From assembly GCA_035295225.1 (NCBI GenBank), contig DATGJI010000052.1:1-64000 (forward strand): 64,000 nt of DNA, written 5' to 3'. The notes below the pieces were generated by a model that was given only the letters and a program-made list of their open reading frames with translations, ran no database searches and was not told the origin of the DNA. Positions 34,625-43,168 of the stretch are shown one piece after another. Each line of letters opens with the position of its first letter. Position 1 is the stretch's first letter. The DNA is from Candidatus Eremiobacteraceae bacterium (GTDB taxonomy: Bacteria > Vulcanimicrobiota > Vulcanimicrobiia > Eremiobacterales > Eremiobacteraceae). The position numbers and the translations under genes were made by a program.

Positions 34625-37600
34625 ATGATGAGAACCTCACGGCTCGCCACTTTTTTTGTTTTGGCCGTCGCGGCGCTTTTCGTGAGCGTCATGTGGAACT
34701 CGCCGTCATCGGCCGGCACGACCGGCGGCATTCAGGGCTATGTCACTGACGTCTCGGGGCACGCCCTTGCCGGCGTTGCGGTCTCCGCCGCGGCGCCGTC
34801 GTACTCCACGCGAACCGTCACGGGCCCGAACGGTTTTTACGCGCTCAACGGCCTCCCGCTTGACACCTATACGGTGTCGTTCTCGAAGACCGGCTTCCAA
34901 TCGGTGACGATTCCGGGAGCGACGACGACGCAGGATCAGAGTCTTCGCGTCGACGCTCGGATGCTCACCGAAGCAAAGACGTTGGCGCGCGTGACCGTCC
35001 GCGGCACGACGTCGCTCATCCAGCCGACGCAGACGGCCGACACGTACGTGATCAACCAGACGACGCTCTCGAACCTGAACGGCACGCCGCAGGATCCCAA
35101 CGGCTTCCAGGCCTTCAACGCGCTGCCCGGCGTCACCACCGACAATGCCGGCTATCCCACGATCCGCGCCGGCGCCGAGAACGATGTCGGATACGAACTG
35201 GACGGCGTCGACAACACCGATGCGGTGACCGGCCAGTTCCTCAACGCCGCGTCGCTGAACGGCGTGCGTAGCGTGCAGCTCTCCACCGGCGGCTACGATG
35301 TCTCCGAAGGCAACACGAACTCCGGCGTCATCAACGAAGTCGTCAACCGCGGCGCTTACCCCGGAGCGGGCGAGGCGACGAGCCGGGCCACGTTCTCGAC
35401 GTTTGGACACGAGCTTTCCATGGACTGGGGCAGCGCATCGCCGGATAATAAGTTCTCATACTATTTTTCGTACGACGGCCAGCGCGACGGCACGGAATAT
35501 GGCGACAAGCGTACGATTCTGCCCGCGAACCTTGCGCTCCAGGACTATTTCACCCTCAACGACGAGTTGATGAATTTCTTCTATCATTTCGGTAAGGACC
35601 AGTCTAACGAAATACAGTTCCTGAGCCAACTCAGCGGATCGACGATAAACTTCGGCTATCTGGTCGACGGGCAAATCGCGCCGTATGGCACGAACAACAT
35701 GACAGAGGTACTGGGCACTGAGAATATCTCGGACGACAGCGGTAATTTCTTGTCGGTTCCGCTCAGCGACTATTTCGAACTGTATCCGGGTCAGCATCTC
35801 GTCCACCAGAATATCGGTGTGGCCGACACGCAGACGTTCAACACGGTGATCGATAAAGTCAACTTCAAGCGTCAGTTCACCTCGTCTTCGTTTGGCGACA
35901 TCACGCTGCACAGGACAAGTGAGAACCTCGTCTCGCGCTATCCGTACAACTTAGGATCGTTTTCGGACACGTACCAGGATCTCCAGACGACTGGGCTCGG
36001 CATAGGCGCCGACTTCACCGATCAGATCAACGCGCACCACGAGATCGCCTTCGGAGCGGACGGCACGTATTTCAAGAATCAAAATTCCGCCATCTTCCCG
36101 TGGTTCGATAACCTCGCCGAGCCGCTAGAGGACACCGGCTGCCTTAGCAGCACCAACGCGCCCTTCGGCGCCTTCAGCGCCTTTGGCCCTGGGCCGGGTC
36201 CGTCGGGCGGCTGGGGCGGCTGCTACATCGCGCCGCTCAACGCGGCGATCAACGCGACCGGCGCGACGATCAATGGGTCTCCTGCGAACTTGCCGACGAG
36301 TGCCGCCCTTGCGCCGCTGCAGCGCTATGTCACCGATAATTCGCAATCCAACGATCCGATCCACCGCTACGACGTCTACGTGAAGGATCGCTGGCAGCCG
36401 ACCGATCGCTTCACCGTTGTGTTCGGGCTGCGCTTCGACAAACAGATCTACAGCCTGCCCGCAAATGCGGCACAAGCCAACATGACGTACACCGTCTCTC
36501 CAGACCCGGCCAATCCGGCGAATCCCATTGTGACCACGATACCCGGTCAGGCAATCGGCGCCGACGTGACGGCTCCGTCCCAAGTAAGCCCACGGCTGGC
36601 ACTCACGTATCAACTCGGCGAGCGCAATGTTTTGCGCTTCTCTTACGGCAAGAATATCGAATTCGTGCCGCTCGAAGGTGTTGAGAACTCGTACGACGTC
36701 CCGACGTCGCTGAAGAACTGCAACATCGCGAACGGCTGCTTCGTCGCGCTGCCGGGTTTCGGCACGACGAACCATATCACCAACTTGTATCAACAGACGC
36801 TGCTCGATCTCGCGACGAACAACTTCGAACCGTATACGCCGGTGCGCCCACAGAGAGCCATCAACTACGATGCATCGTGGGAGCATGATTTCGGCGGCGG
36901 GAAAGAACTGCGGATCACGCCGTACTACCGCAAAGGCACGGACTACGTCGTCTCGAGCTCGTCGTTTCTGTTCAACAACTCCGTCACGGGTTTGCCGGTC
37001 TTCGGCCCGACGCACGAATACAACGCCGGCATCAACGAGAACACCGGCGTTGAATTGGCGTTCGATGTGCACCATCAGCGCGGACTCACCGGTTCGCTTT
37101 CGGTCACGTACGACAACACGTTTGCGAACTACGATTCCGACTTCTTCCCGTCGGTGAACAATGCGGCCGTCGCGGCGAATCACTTCTTCCACGTCTCGTA
37201 CGTCGCGCCGATCACGGCCACTGCGAACTTGGTCTACGACTCCCCGAGCGGACTGCATGTTTCCATGACGGTGCCGTACGAATCTGGCTATCGCTACGGC
37301 GTCGGTAAGATGGTCTACATCTATGAGACGCTCGCGAGCGGCAAGACGGTCCCCGTCCAGGTGCTGAACACGGATGTCAACAATCCCAACGGCTCATCCG
37401 AGGCGTACTACTATACCGATCCGACCGGCACGACCATCGTCGGGTCGCGCGGCACGCCTGAAGGCAATGACCCGGGGTCGCTCAAGGGACCGGGGCTCGC
37501 GACGGTCGACATGACGATCTCGCAGCAATTCGGCAAAGGCGGCAACGAGTACACCGTCGGTCTGCGCGGAGAAAATCTGTTGGGCAACTACACGGGCGTC

Positions 37601-37780
37601 GTGCCGATCAACAACCCGTTCTACCAGAACTGCGGATTCGGCGTGCCGTGCGCCACGTCGGGCCTCAACACCGCCGCCGCGACCGAACCGTTCCAATACA
37701 ACTACAGTCCGTTCCCGTACGAGGCGGAGAAGAACGGACCGCCGCGCGTCTACACCGCGTTCATCAGCTGGAAGTATTGA
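34625..37780 (+). CDS. TonB-dependent receptor with carboxypeptidase-like regulatory domain
   Basis: 1051-residue outer-membrane protein. It has a signal peptide (LATFFVLAVAALFVSVMW). A CarboxypepD_reg-like beta-sandwich spans residues ~30-105 (GIQGYVTDVSGHALAGVAVS, GFYALNGLPLDTYTVSFS). A plug-like region contains GAENDVGYELDGVDNTDAVTGQ, and a long C-terminal barrel ends in RVYTAFISWKY. Such receptors import large substrates with TonB energy; no TonB/ExbBD genes are in the window. ATG 34625 is preceded by GGAAGG; a longer frame from 34517 is unlikely because it lacks secretion character. Confidence 0.9.
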   Translation: MMRTSRLATFFVLAVAALFVSVMWNSPSSAGTTGGIQGYVTDVSGHALAGVAVSAAAPSYSTRTVTGPNGFYALNGLPLDTYTVSFSKTGFQSVTIPGATTTQDQSLRVDARMLTEAKTLARVTVRGTTSLIQPTQTADTYVINQTTLSNLNGTPQDPNGFQAFNALPGVTTDNAGYPTIRAGAENDVGYELDGVDNTDAVTGQFLNAASLNGVRSVQLSTGGYDVSEGNTNSGVINEVVNRGAYPGAGEATSRATFSTFGHELSMDWGSASPDNKFSYYFSYDGQRDGTEYGDKRTILPANLALQDYFTLNDELMNFFYHFGKDQSNEIQFLSQLSGSTINFGYLVDGQIAPYGTNNMTEVLGTENISDDSGNFLSVPLSDYFELYPGQHLVHQNIGVADTQTFNTVIDKVNFKRQFTSSSFGDITLHRTSENLVSRYPYNLGSFSDTYQDLQTTGLGIGADFTDQINAHHEIAFGADGTYFKNQNSAIFPWFDNLAEPLEDTGCLSSTNAPFGAFSAFGPGPGPSGGWGGCYIAPLNAAINATGATINGSPANLPTSAALAPLQRYVTDNSQSNDPIHRYDVYVKDRWQPTDRFTVVFGLRFDKQIYSLPANAAQANMTYTVSPDPANPANPIVTTIPGQAIGADVTAPSQVSPRLALTYQLGERNVLRFSYGKNIEFVPLEGVENSYDVPTSLKNCNIANGCFVALPGFGTTNHITNLYQQTLLDLATNNFEPYTPVRPQRAINYDASWEHDFGGGKELRITPYYRKGTDYVVSSSSFLFNNSVTGLPVFGPTHEYNAGINENTGVELAFDVHHQRGLTGSLSVTYDNTFANYDSDFFPSVNNAAVAANHFFHVSYVAPITATANLVYDSPSGLHVSMTVPYESGYRYGVGKMVYIYETLASGKTVPVQVLNTDVNNPNGSSEAYYYTDPTGTTIVGSRGTPEGNDPGSLKGPGLATVDMTISQQFGKGGNEYTVGLRGENLLGNYTGVVPINNPFYQNCGFGVPCATSGLNTAAATEPFQYNYSPFPYEAEKNGPPRVYTAFISWKY

Positions 37781-37802
37781 CGACCGACTGAACGGGCCGG
37801 TT

Positions 37803-37866
37803 GAAGGGGCCGACGCCAGTCGGCGCAAGCGAACGTTGCGTGGGAGCGGCTGAGGTCGGCCCCTTC
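37803..37866. repeat. Composite family B inverted repeat
   Basis: GAAGGGGCCGAC at 37803-37814 is perfectly complementary to GTCGGCCCCTTC at 37855-37866, enclosing a second nested stem (GCCGACGCCAGTCGGC) and 30 bp of spacer. It lies after the TonB receptor stop, before the family A copies. Confidence 0.8.
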
Positions 37867-37874
37867 GACATGCC

Positions 37875-37943
37875 GGCGGACCATGAAGGTCCGCCCTACA
37901 TTCCCCTTCGGCATGCCGGCGGACCATGAAGGTCCGCCCTACA
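37875..37943. repeat. Two family A hairpin repeats at the S9 peptidase end
   Basis: Two identical inverted-orientation copies (37875-37900 and 37918-37943) with stems GGCGGACC/GGTCCGCC and loop ATGAA. In the second copy the TAG, read on the minus strand, is the stop codon of the S9 peptidase (37939-37941). The two repeat families together occupy the whole convergent gap. Confidence 0.9.
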
Positions 37944-39948
37944 TATGATCCGTTAACCACGCCACCCAGCGCCGGTCGATGTCCGCGTTGCGTATCGGAT
38001 CCGGCGGCAGGTGGCCGTCGACTGGGTACGCCACGAACGAGACCGGAACGTGGTGATCCTTGAGCGCGTGATAGAACTCGTATGATTCCGGTATGGGCAC
38101 GCGCGGATCGCCCGTGTCGCACATGATGAGCGTGGGCGTGGTGACGTCCGCGGCGTACGTCAACGGTGATACAGCGCGATAGAGCGTGGGATCGCTGTCC
38201 GGCGTTGCGCCGAGCTGCAATGCGTCGGCCTTGTGGTCGTCTGCGACGTCGTAGTCGATGACCCAGTCGTCAACCGCGGCGCCCGAGACCGCGGCTTTCC
38301 AGATCTTGTAGTGCGTTATCATCCACGACGTCATGTAACCGCCGTACGACCAGCCTGAGACGCCGATCCGTTTTTCGTCGACGATCCCAAGACTTTCCAC
38401 GGCGGCGATGCCCGCCATGATGTCGCGGCCCGGCCCCGCCCCGGCATCGGGCGAGATGGCGCGCTCGTATGCGTTGCCGAGGTTGTCGCTGCCGCGATAG
38501 TTCGGCCGCAGCACAAGAAATCCAGCCGAAGCCAACAGCTGCGCCAGATCGTTGAATGACGCGTTCGACGCCCAGATCGGGCCGCCGTGGATGAAGATCG
38601 CGAGCGGATATTTTCGCCCCGGCGTGTAGCCGGGCGGATACGTGAGCGCGCCATCTTCAGCGAAGCCGTCCGCATGCCAATCGATGTTGACGGTCTTCCC
38701 AAGATCGAGCGACGCCACAGGATCGTTGAGATTTGTCAACTTGACGGGCGGCGAATTTGGCGTGGCCAAATAATAGAGCTCCGTCGGATCAGTTCCGGTG
38801 CTGCCCGTGAATGCGATCGAGCCGCCGTGTCCGACCGTGACCGGTTCCCAATCGCTGTCGTTGATCCAATTGACGTCGCCGAGATCGAGGCGCTGTGCCG
38901 CGCCGCCGGCGGCCGGCTGCAGCCAAAGCGCGCTCGCGGTGCCGGCGTTGGCGGCCAGCAGAACGTTTGCGCCGTCCGGCATCCATTTCGCTATGAGGAC
39001 GTTGCGGTCGAGCGCTGCGGTCAGCGAGCGCGCCGGCCCGCCTGCGGTCGGCGCCGCGAATATCTCGTTGCCTTCATTGTAATCGCCGTTGTGCGGGTAC
39101 GCGAAGAGCAACTGCGCTCCGTCGGGAGAGAACTCAGGCATCATCTGGTAAACACCGGACGTGAGTTTGTGGATGGCACCCGTGCGTACGTCGACCACCT
39201 GGACATCTTGCAGATATTCGTCGTCTTCGACTGCGGTCGGCAGCCGAGCGAACGCGATATACTTGCCGTCGGGGGACCAGCGGATCGCGGACGTCGTCGC
39301 GTACGTCGCGTTCATACTTGGCAACCCCATCGGACCCGATGTCAGGCGGCGATGCCACGCGCCGTCCGAACCCGCAAGCCAGATATGATTCGGTGTGGCG
39401 GCGGCCGTCGCCAAGAAGTCGTTGTTGTTCACGACAAACCCGTCATCGTATTTGTTCGCACCCGGCGGCGTCTTTGGATCGTCGGCCGTCACGTAGGCGA
39501 TCGTCTTGCCATCCGGACTCCACGCGATCTGTTGGATGTCATTTGAGGCGTTGGTGACTTGGCGAGCATCTCCGCCGGCTAGGCTGAGCACAAAGACTTG
39601 CGCCGTCGGATTGTCTCCGCTCGTCTGCGCGATGAACGCGATGCGTCCGCCGTCGGGAGACCAGCGAGGGAAGTTCACGCCGTCGCGTCCAGACGTGAGC
39701 GCGCGACGGGTATGTGAAGCGACGTCCACAAGTTCTAGCGTCGTATCGTATGTGTCGGCGGTGTAATCGGGGCGGATCACGACGACGGCGATCGTATGCC
39801 CGTCGGGCGAGATCTGCGGCTCTTGGATGTCCACCAATCGCTTCAGGTCGTCCAGGACAAACGTGCGACCAAGGGCCGCGGACGGCGCGCTGGTTGTCAG
39901 CGCCGCGGCAGCGGCGACGAATGCGAGGACACAGACAAGACGATTCAT
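37939..39948 (-). CDS. S9 prolyl oligopeptidase family peptidase
   Basis: 669 residues with a signal peptide (VCVLAFVAAAAALTTSAPSAA), so exported. A TolB-like beta-propeller occupies the first two thirds, with repeated SPDG motifs (ISPDGHTIAV, WSPDGGRIAF, WSPDGKTIAY, WSPDGKYIAF, FSPDGAQLLF). An alpha/beta-hydrolase domain follows with HGGP, nucleophile GWSYGGYMTSW, acid CDTGDPRVP and His in DGHLPPDP. Predicted dipeptidyl- or acylaminoacyl-peptidase acting on short peptides in the periplasm. Its ATG overlaps the TMEM175 stop by 4 bp. Its stop codon is supplied by a family A repeat. Confidence 0.92.
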   Translation of the reverse strand: MNRLVCVLAFVAAAAALTTSAPSAALGRTFVLDDLKRLVDIQEPQISPDGHTIAVVVIRPDYTADTYDTTLELVDVASHTRRALTSGRDGVNFPRWSPDGGRIAFIAQTSGDNPTAQVFVLSLAGGDARQVTNASNDIQQIAWSPDGKTIAYVTADDPKTPPGANKYDDGFVVNNNDFLATAAATPNHIWLAGSDGAWHRRLTSGPMGLPSMNATYATTSAIRWSPDGKYIAFARLPTAVEDDEYLQDVQVVDVRTGAIHKLTSGVYQMMPEFSPDGAQLLFAYPHNGDYNEGNEIFAAPTAGGPARSLTAALDRNVLIAKWMPDGANVLLAANAGTASALWLQPAAGGAAQRLDLGDVNWINDSDWEPVTVGHGGSIAFTGSTGTDPTELYYLATPNSPPVKLTNLNDPVASLDLGKTVNIDWHADGFAEDGALTYPPGYTPGRKYPLAIFIHGGPIWASNASFNDLAQLLASAGFLVLRPNYRGSDNLGNAYERAISPDAGAGPGRDIMAGIAAVESLGIVDEKRIGVSGWSYGGYMTSWMITHYKIWKAAVSGAAVDDWVIDYDVADDHKADALQLGATPDSDPTLYRAVSPLTYAADVTTPTLIMCDTGDPRVPIPESYEFYHALKDHHVPVSFVAYPVDGHLPPDPIRNADIDRRWVAWLTDHM

Positions 39949-40682
39949 CGTAGGCCCTCTCCGGGAGCGACGCGAGCGGCTTGGGCCGCAGGATTGCCGC
40001 GCAGCGCCGCCGGTGAAAGATAGTAGGCCGCCATCGCGGCGTAGAGCGCTATCGTCCAAACGGGCTCGACCAGCGCCACGCCGATGCCGACCACGTAACC
40101 GAGCAGCCCGGCGGTGTTCCATAGATTCCGCTTGCGCAAGAAATCGAGCAGCCGCGCCGGTTCCGCCGGCGAAAGCGACGCGAGATAACCCAACACATTG
40201 AAGCACAGCGACAGACCGACCATCGTCAACCCGTAATAGACCACGGCAACCGGCGTGATTCCGTAACGACCGAGCACGGAAGTGGGGAACGGCAGAAACG
40301 ACACGAGCATCAGGAGCGCAAGATTTGCGGTCATCACGCCATGCGAGATCCGTTCGGTATGGTCGAAGAGCGAGTGATGGTTCATCCACATGATGCCGAT
40401 GGTCGCGAAGCTCGCGGCGTAGACGACGTACTGCGGCCACATCGCGAGCAGGTCGCGCGCGAGACCGGCGTCGGCATCTGGCGCCGGCTGCGGAACCTGA
40501 AAGCCCAACACGAGGAGCGTGATGGCTATCGCAAAAACGCCGTCGCTAAAAGCTTCGACGCGCGGCTTGTTAAATGAGATTGATCCGAGGTCCACGGCGC
40601 CCCATTCGGGCAGCGATATTTCGAGGCCTTGGACCACCAAGCGGTACGGCACTTGCCTTCCGCTAGGCAATAGTGATATCAT
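39945..40682 (-). CDS. TMEM175/DUF1211 family potassium channel, second copy
   Basis: Up to 245 residues. The family signature RVEAFSDGVFAIAITLLVL is complete and more canonical than in the copy at 27 kb; a WMNHHSLFDH segment follows. About six helices are predicted. The ATG at 40682 gives a 44-residue N-terminal extension; a GTG at 40595 (VDLGSISFNKPRVEAF) would place the signature near the N-terminus as usual and may be the real start. The 4-bp overlap with the S9 peptidase gene implies a two-gene operon. Confidence 0.85.
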   Translation of the reverse strand: MISLLPSGRQVPYRLVVQGLEISLPEWGAVDLGSISFNKPRVEAFSDGVFAIAITLLVLGFQVPQPAPDADAGLARDLLAMWPQYVVYAASFATIGIMWMNHHSLFDHTERISHGVMTANLALLMLVSFLPFPTSVLGRYGITPVAVVYYGLTMVGLSLCFNVLGYLASLSPAEPARLLDFLRKRNLWNTAGLLGYVVGIGVALVEPVWTIALYAAMAAYYLSPAALRGNPAAQAARVAPGEGLR

Positions 40683-40800
40683 TCTTGTGGTTTTGGTCTG
40701 TGGTAGGGCGAGCTTCTCCCCCAGACGTCGAAATTGGAAACCTCGGTTCTCCCATAGCGATCGTCAGCACCCCAACCGAAACGAATCACTGACGAGTGCT

Positions 40801-40819
40801 TCCGTGATTCTCTCACGGA
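40801..40819 (+). promoter_or_regulatory. Perfect hairpin in the leader of the zinc-ribbon gene
   Basis: TCCGTGA, loop TTCTC, TCACGGA: a perfect seven-pair stem ending 22 bp before the GTG start of the zinc-ribbon gene and 9 bp before its GGGAG ribosome site. No T tract follows, so it is not a simple terminator. It may be an operator or a structural leader element. Confidence 0.35.
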
Positions 40820-40841
40820 GCGCAATGGGAGTTTTAACCAG

Positions 40842-41168
40842 GTGTTTACCGACCAACTTATCACTTGCGTGGATTGCGGCCAGCAGTTCACTTTCACCGC
40901 CGGCGAGCAAGAGTTCTACGCCCAAAAGGGTTTCCAGAACAAGCCTAGCCGTTGCCCGGATTGCCGCGCAGCGCGCAAGGCGAGCCGCGGTGGATCCTCA
41001 GGCGCCAGCGGCGGCCGCTTCGGCGGCGGCGGCGGCGGCGCCCCACGCGAGATGTTCCGAACCACGTGCTCGAGCTGCGGAGGGCCGGCCGAAGTGCCGT
41101 TCCAACCCCGCGGCGACAAGCCCGTCTACTGCCGCGACTGCTTCCAGCAGCAGCGGAGCGCGTACTAA
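40842..41168 (+). CDS. Zinc-ribbon domain protein
   Basis: 108 residues. Four CxxC pairs are visible: CVDC and CPDC in the N-terminal ribbon (FTAGEQEFYAQKGFQNKPSRC), and CSSC and CRDC in the C-terminal one (GGPAEVPFQPRGDKPVYC). A Gly/Ser-rich linker joins them. This is a widespread small protein thought to bind zinc and nucleic acid, of unknown role. It starts at GTG with GGGAG about ten bases upstream and is followed by a bidirectional terminator. Confidence 0.85.
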   Translation: MFTDQLITCVDCGQQFTFTAGEQEFYAQKGFQNKPSRCPDCRAARKASRGGSSGASGGRFGGGGGGAPREMFRTTCSSCGGPAEVPFQPRGDKPVYCRDCFQQQRSAY

Positions 41169-41192
41169 CCGCGCACCTCATCCAAACGAAGG

Positions 41193-41218
41193 AAAGCCGG
41201 CCGTTATGGCCGGCTTTT
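41193..41218. terminator. Bidirectional intrinsic terminator
   Basis: AAAGCCGGCC, loop GTTAT, GGCCGGCTTTT. The stem of GCCGGCC pairs is flanked by A and T runs on both sides, so it can serve both the zinc-ribbon gene (+) and the convergent tag gene (-), whose last codons lie within it. Confidence 0.8.
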
Positions 41219-41716
41219 CGCTTTATATCGCCAGCAGTGAGGCTGGTGATCGTCGAGCATCCCGATCGCCTGCATGAACGCGCGGACGATCGTCGGACCG
41301 ACGAAGTTGAAGCCGCGTGAGCGGAGGTCTTTGCTCAATGTGTCGGGTGACGCGCCGGCGTTCGATTTGAGATACCGTGCAAACGAGCCGAACTCGGCTT
41401 GTATCGCGAGAAAGGCCTTGGCATTTGCGACGGCGCTCTGCACTTTTTGCCTGTGCCTCACGATCGCCGGGTTTTTCGAAAGCGCATCGATGCGCGCGGC
41501 GTTGAAACGCGCGACCTTGGCGGGATCGAAGTTCGCAAACGATGTGCGATAGCCGTCTCGCTTGCGCAGGATGGTATTCCATGACAACCCGGCTTGCGCG
41601 CCCTCAAGGACGAGGCATTCGAACAGACGGTGTTCATCTCTGGTCGGCCGGCCCCACTCGCGATCGTGATACGTCAGCTCGGGTTCGTTCGTGGCCCAAT
41701 CGCAGCGTCGGCGCAT
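41204..41716 (-). CDS. tag: DNA-3-methyladenine glycosylase I
   Basis: 170-residue Tag-family glycosylase removing 3-methyladenine from alkylated DNA. It shows RRCDWATNEPELTYHDREWG, FECLVLEGAQAGLSWNTILRKR, FNFVGPTIVRAFMQAIGML and the C-terminal DDHQPHC. The zinc ligands Cys 5, His 17 and the terminal His/Cys pair are present. The start MRRRCDW (41716) matches the E. coli length; an ATG at 41755 is possible but would abut the divergent gene. Nothing nearby suggests an adaptive-response operon. Confidence 0.92.
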   Translation of the reverse strand: MRRRCDWATNEPELTYHDREWGRPTRDEHRLFECLVLEGAQAGLSWNTILRKRDGYRTSFANFDPAKVARFNAARIDALSKNPAIVRHRQKVQSAVANAKAFLAIQAEFGSFARYLKSNAGASPDTLSKDLRSRGFNFVGPTIVRAFMQAIGMLDDHQPHCWRYKAKSRP

Positions 41717-41761
41717 TCTCAAGGATTGGGCTTTGGCCGGCCGTAACTTCGGCATCCGTTT

Positions 41762-42331
41762 ATGAGCGATTTTAAGCGTCATGACGTTCGCGTTCGCCTG
41801 GCATGCGTGGCAATCCTCAGCCTGCTCTGCATCGCAGCGCGCGATGCTCAAGCGCCGTCGAACGCCTTCGATCTCACGCTCGAAAGCGACCGGACCATAC
41901 GCGTCCGCATTCTCTCGGATCTGTCATCGCGATCGGCCCGCGCCGGCCAATCGTTTGGCGTGTCCACGATCGACGACGTCTACGTCGATGGCGTGCTCGT
42001 CGTGCCGAAGAATTCGCTCGGCAAGGGCTCGATCGTCGCAGCGCGGCGCGCACGATCGTTCTGGCGGCGCGGGCGGCTGCAGTTGACGATCGCTTCGATC
42101 GTCGCTCCCGACGGCACCGTCATACCGGTCGTGCTGCCGGGCGGCGCCGGCGGGCCGGCGGAGACGCTCCACGGGCGGCACGGCCCGTTTGGTTTCTTCG
42201 GCGACGACGTGGTGATCTCGTGCGGCACGATCACGACGGTCTTAGTGGCGGAAGATACGAATCTGCGAGCGCCGACTCGCGACGAACTGATTTCGCATCC
42301 GAAGACGCCGCTCTGCGGGCGTTCATTGTAG
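41762..42331 (+). CDS. Exported hypothetical protein
   Basis: 189 residues with a signal-like N-terminus (LACVAILSLLCIAARDAQA). The body has alternating strands: VRILSDLSSRSARAGQSFG, IDDVYVDGVLVVPKNSLGKG, a pattern seen in secreted proteins of soil bacteria that carry a small beta-barrel with a VPKGS-like turn. No catalytic residues are evident. The stop TAG (42329-42331) is the TAG inside the following family A repeat. It is divergent from tag. Confidence 0.7.
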   Translation: MSDFKRHDVRVRLACVAILSLLCIAARDAQAPSNAFDLTLESDRTIRVRILSDLSSRSARAGQSFGVSTIDDVYVDGVLVVPKNSLGKGSIVAARRARSFWRRGRLQLTIASIVAPDGTVIPVVLPGGAGGPAETLHGRHGPFGFFGDDVVISCGTITTVLVAEDTNLRAPTRDELISHPKTPLCGRSL

Positions 42332-42378
42332 GGCGGGCCTTTATGGCCCGCCGGCGGACCGTGAAGGTCCGCCCCACA
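42327..42378. repeat. Abutting inverted pair of family A repeats
   Basis: Copies at 42327-42352 (+, stem GGCGGGCC/GGCCCGCC) and 42353-42378 (inverted, stem GGCGGACC/GGTCCGCC) abut exactly. The first supplies the TAG stop of the upstream gene; the second ends at the base before the TGA of the convergent crotonase gene. The whole convergent gap is made of repeat. Confidence 0.92.
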
Positions 42379-43161
42379 TCAAAAACGGGGTGGGCGTTTT
42401 TCCAGGAAGGCGGCGATGCCTTCGCGCGCCGCGTCGGCGGCGGCGTTGCGCGACATGACGTCTTTCGTAAACGCGTATGCATCGTCTTGCGCCATCTCGG
42501 CTTGCCGGTAGAACGCGCGCTTGCCGAGCCCGATCACAAACGGGCTGAAGCGCGTGATTTTCGCGATGAGCGCTGCGACCGTCTCTTCCACCTTCTCCGG
42601 CGCGGCGACGAGGTTGATGAGGCCTGCCTCAAGCGCACGCTGTGCATCGATCGGCTCGCCGGTGAGCAGCATCTGCATCGCGAGCTTGCGCGGAACCGCG
42701 CGGCTAAGCGCGACCATCGGCGTGGAGCAGAACAATCCGATCTTGACTCCGGGTGTGGCAAAGGTCGCCGTGTCCGCGGCGACGACAAGGTCGCACGTCG
42801 CGACGAGCTGGCATCCGGCGGCGGTCGCCATCCCTTCGACTTGCGCTATGACGGGCTGCGGCACCGATTGGATCTCCGTCATCAGTTCGACGCACGCATC
42901 GAACAACTCGCGATAGAACGTCTCGTCGCGGCCGGGAAACTCCGAAAGATCGTGGCCGGCTGAGAAAACTTTTCCGCTCGCCTTCAGGACGATGGCCCGG
43001 ATCGACTCGTCTTGTCCGACCGCGCGAAACGCTGCAGTCAAGTCGCGCATGAGCTGGAGCGACAACGCGTTGCGCTTGTCGGGCCGGTTGAGCGTCAGCG
43101 TGGCCACCGGCGGGCTGACGGAGACGATCACATTATCGCTGGCACGCTGCTGCTGCTGCAT
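42379..43161 (-). CDS. Enoyl-CoA hydratase/isomerase family protein
   Basis: 260-residue crotonase-fold protein with TLNRPDKRNALS, the oxyanion strands FSAGHDLSEF and GMATAAGCQLVATCDLVVAAD, and a C-terminal REGIAAFLEKRPPRF. The usual two catalytic Glu are not clearly conserved: the segment TPGVKIGLFCSTPMV resembles ECHDC3-type members with unclear activity. It lies 7 bp downstream of the RND pump gene and is the last gene of that leftward operon. Confidence 0.88.
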   Translation of the reverse strand: MQQQQRASDNVIVSVSPPVATLTLNRPDKRNALSLQLMRDLTAAFRAVGQDESIRAIVLKASGKVFSAGHDLSEFPGRDETFYRELFDACVELMTEIQSVPQPVIAQVEGMATAAGCQLVATCDLVVAADTATFATPGVKIGLFCSTPMVALSRAVPRKLAMQMLLTGEPIDAQRALEAGLINLVAAPEKVEETVAALIAKITRFSPFVIGLGKRAFYRQAEMAQDDAYAFTKDVMSRNAAADAAREGIAAFLEKRPPRF

Positions 43162-43168
43162 TCGAAGA

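Noticed and set aside
36125-37258. 377-codon minus-strand frame
   Set aside because: Antisense to the TonB-dependent receptor; no domain seen.
38950-40440. N-terminal extension of the S9 peptidase frame beyond 39948
   Set aside because: The extension overlaps the TMEM175 gene in another frame, while the ATG at 39948 begins a normal signal peptide.
40990-41045. GC-rich simple repeat
   Set aside because: It encodes the Gly-rich linker of the zinc-ribbon protein, so it is not a separate element.
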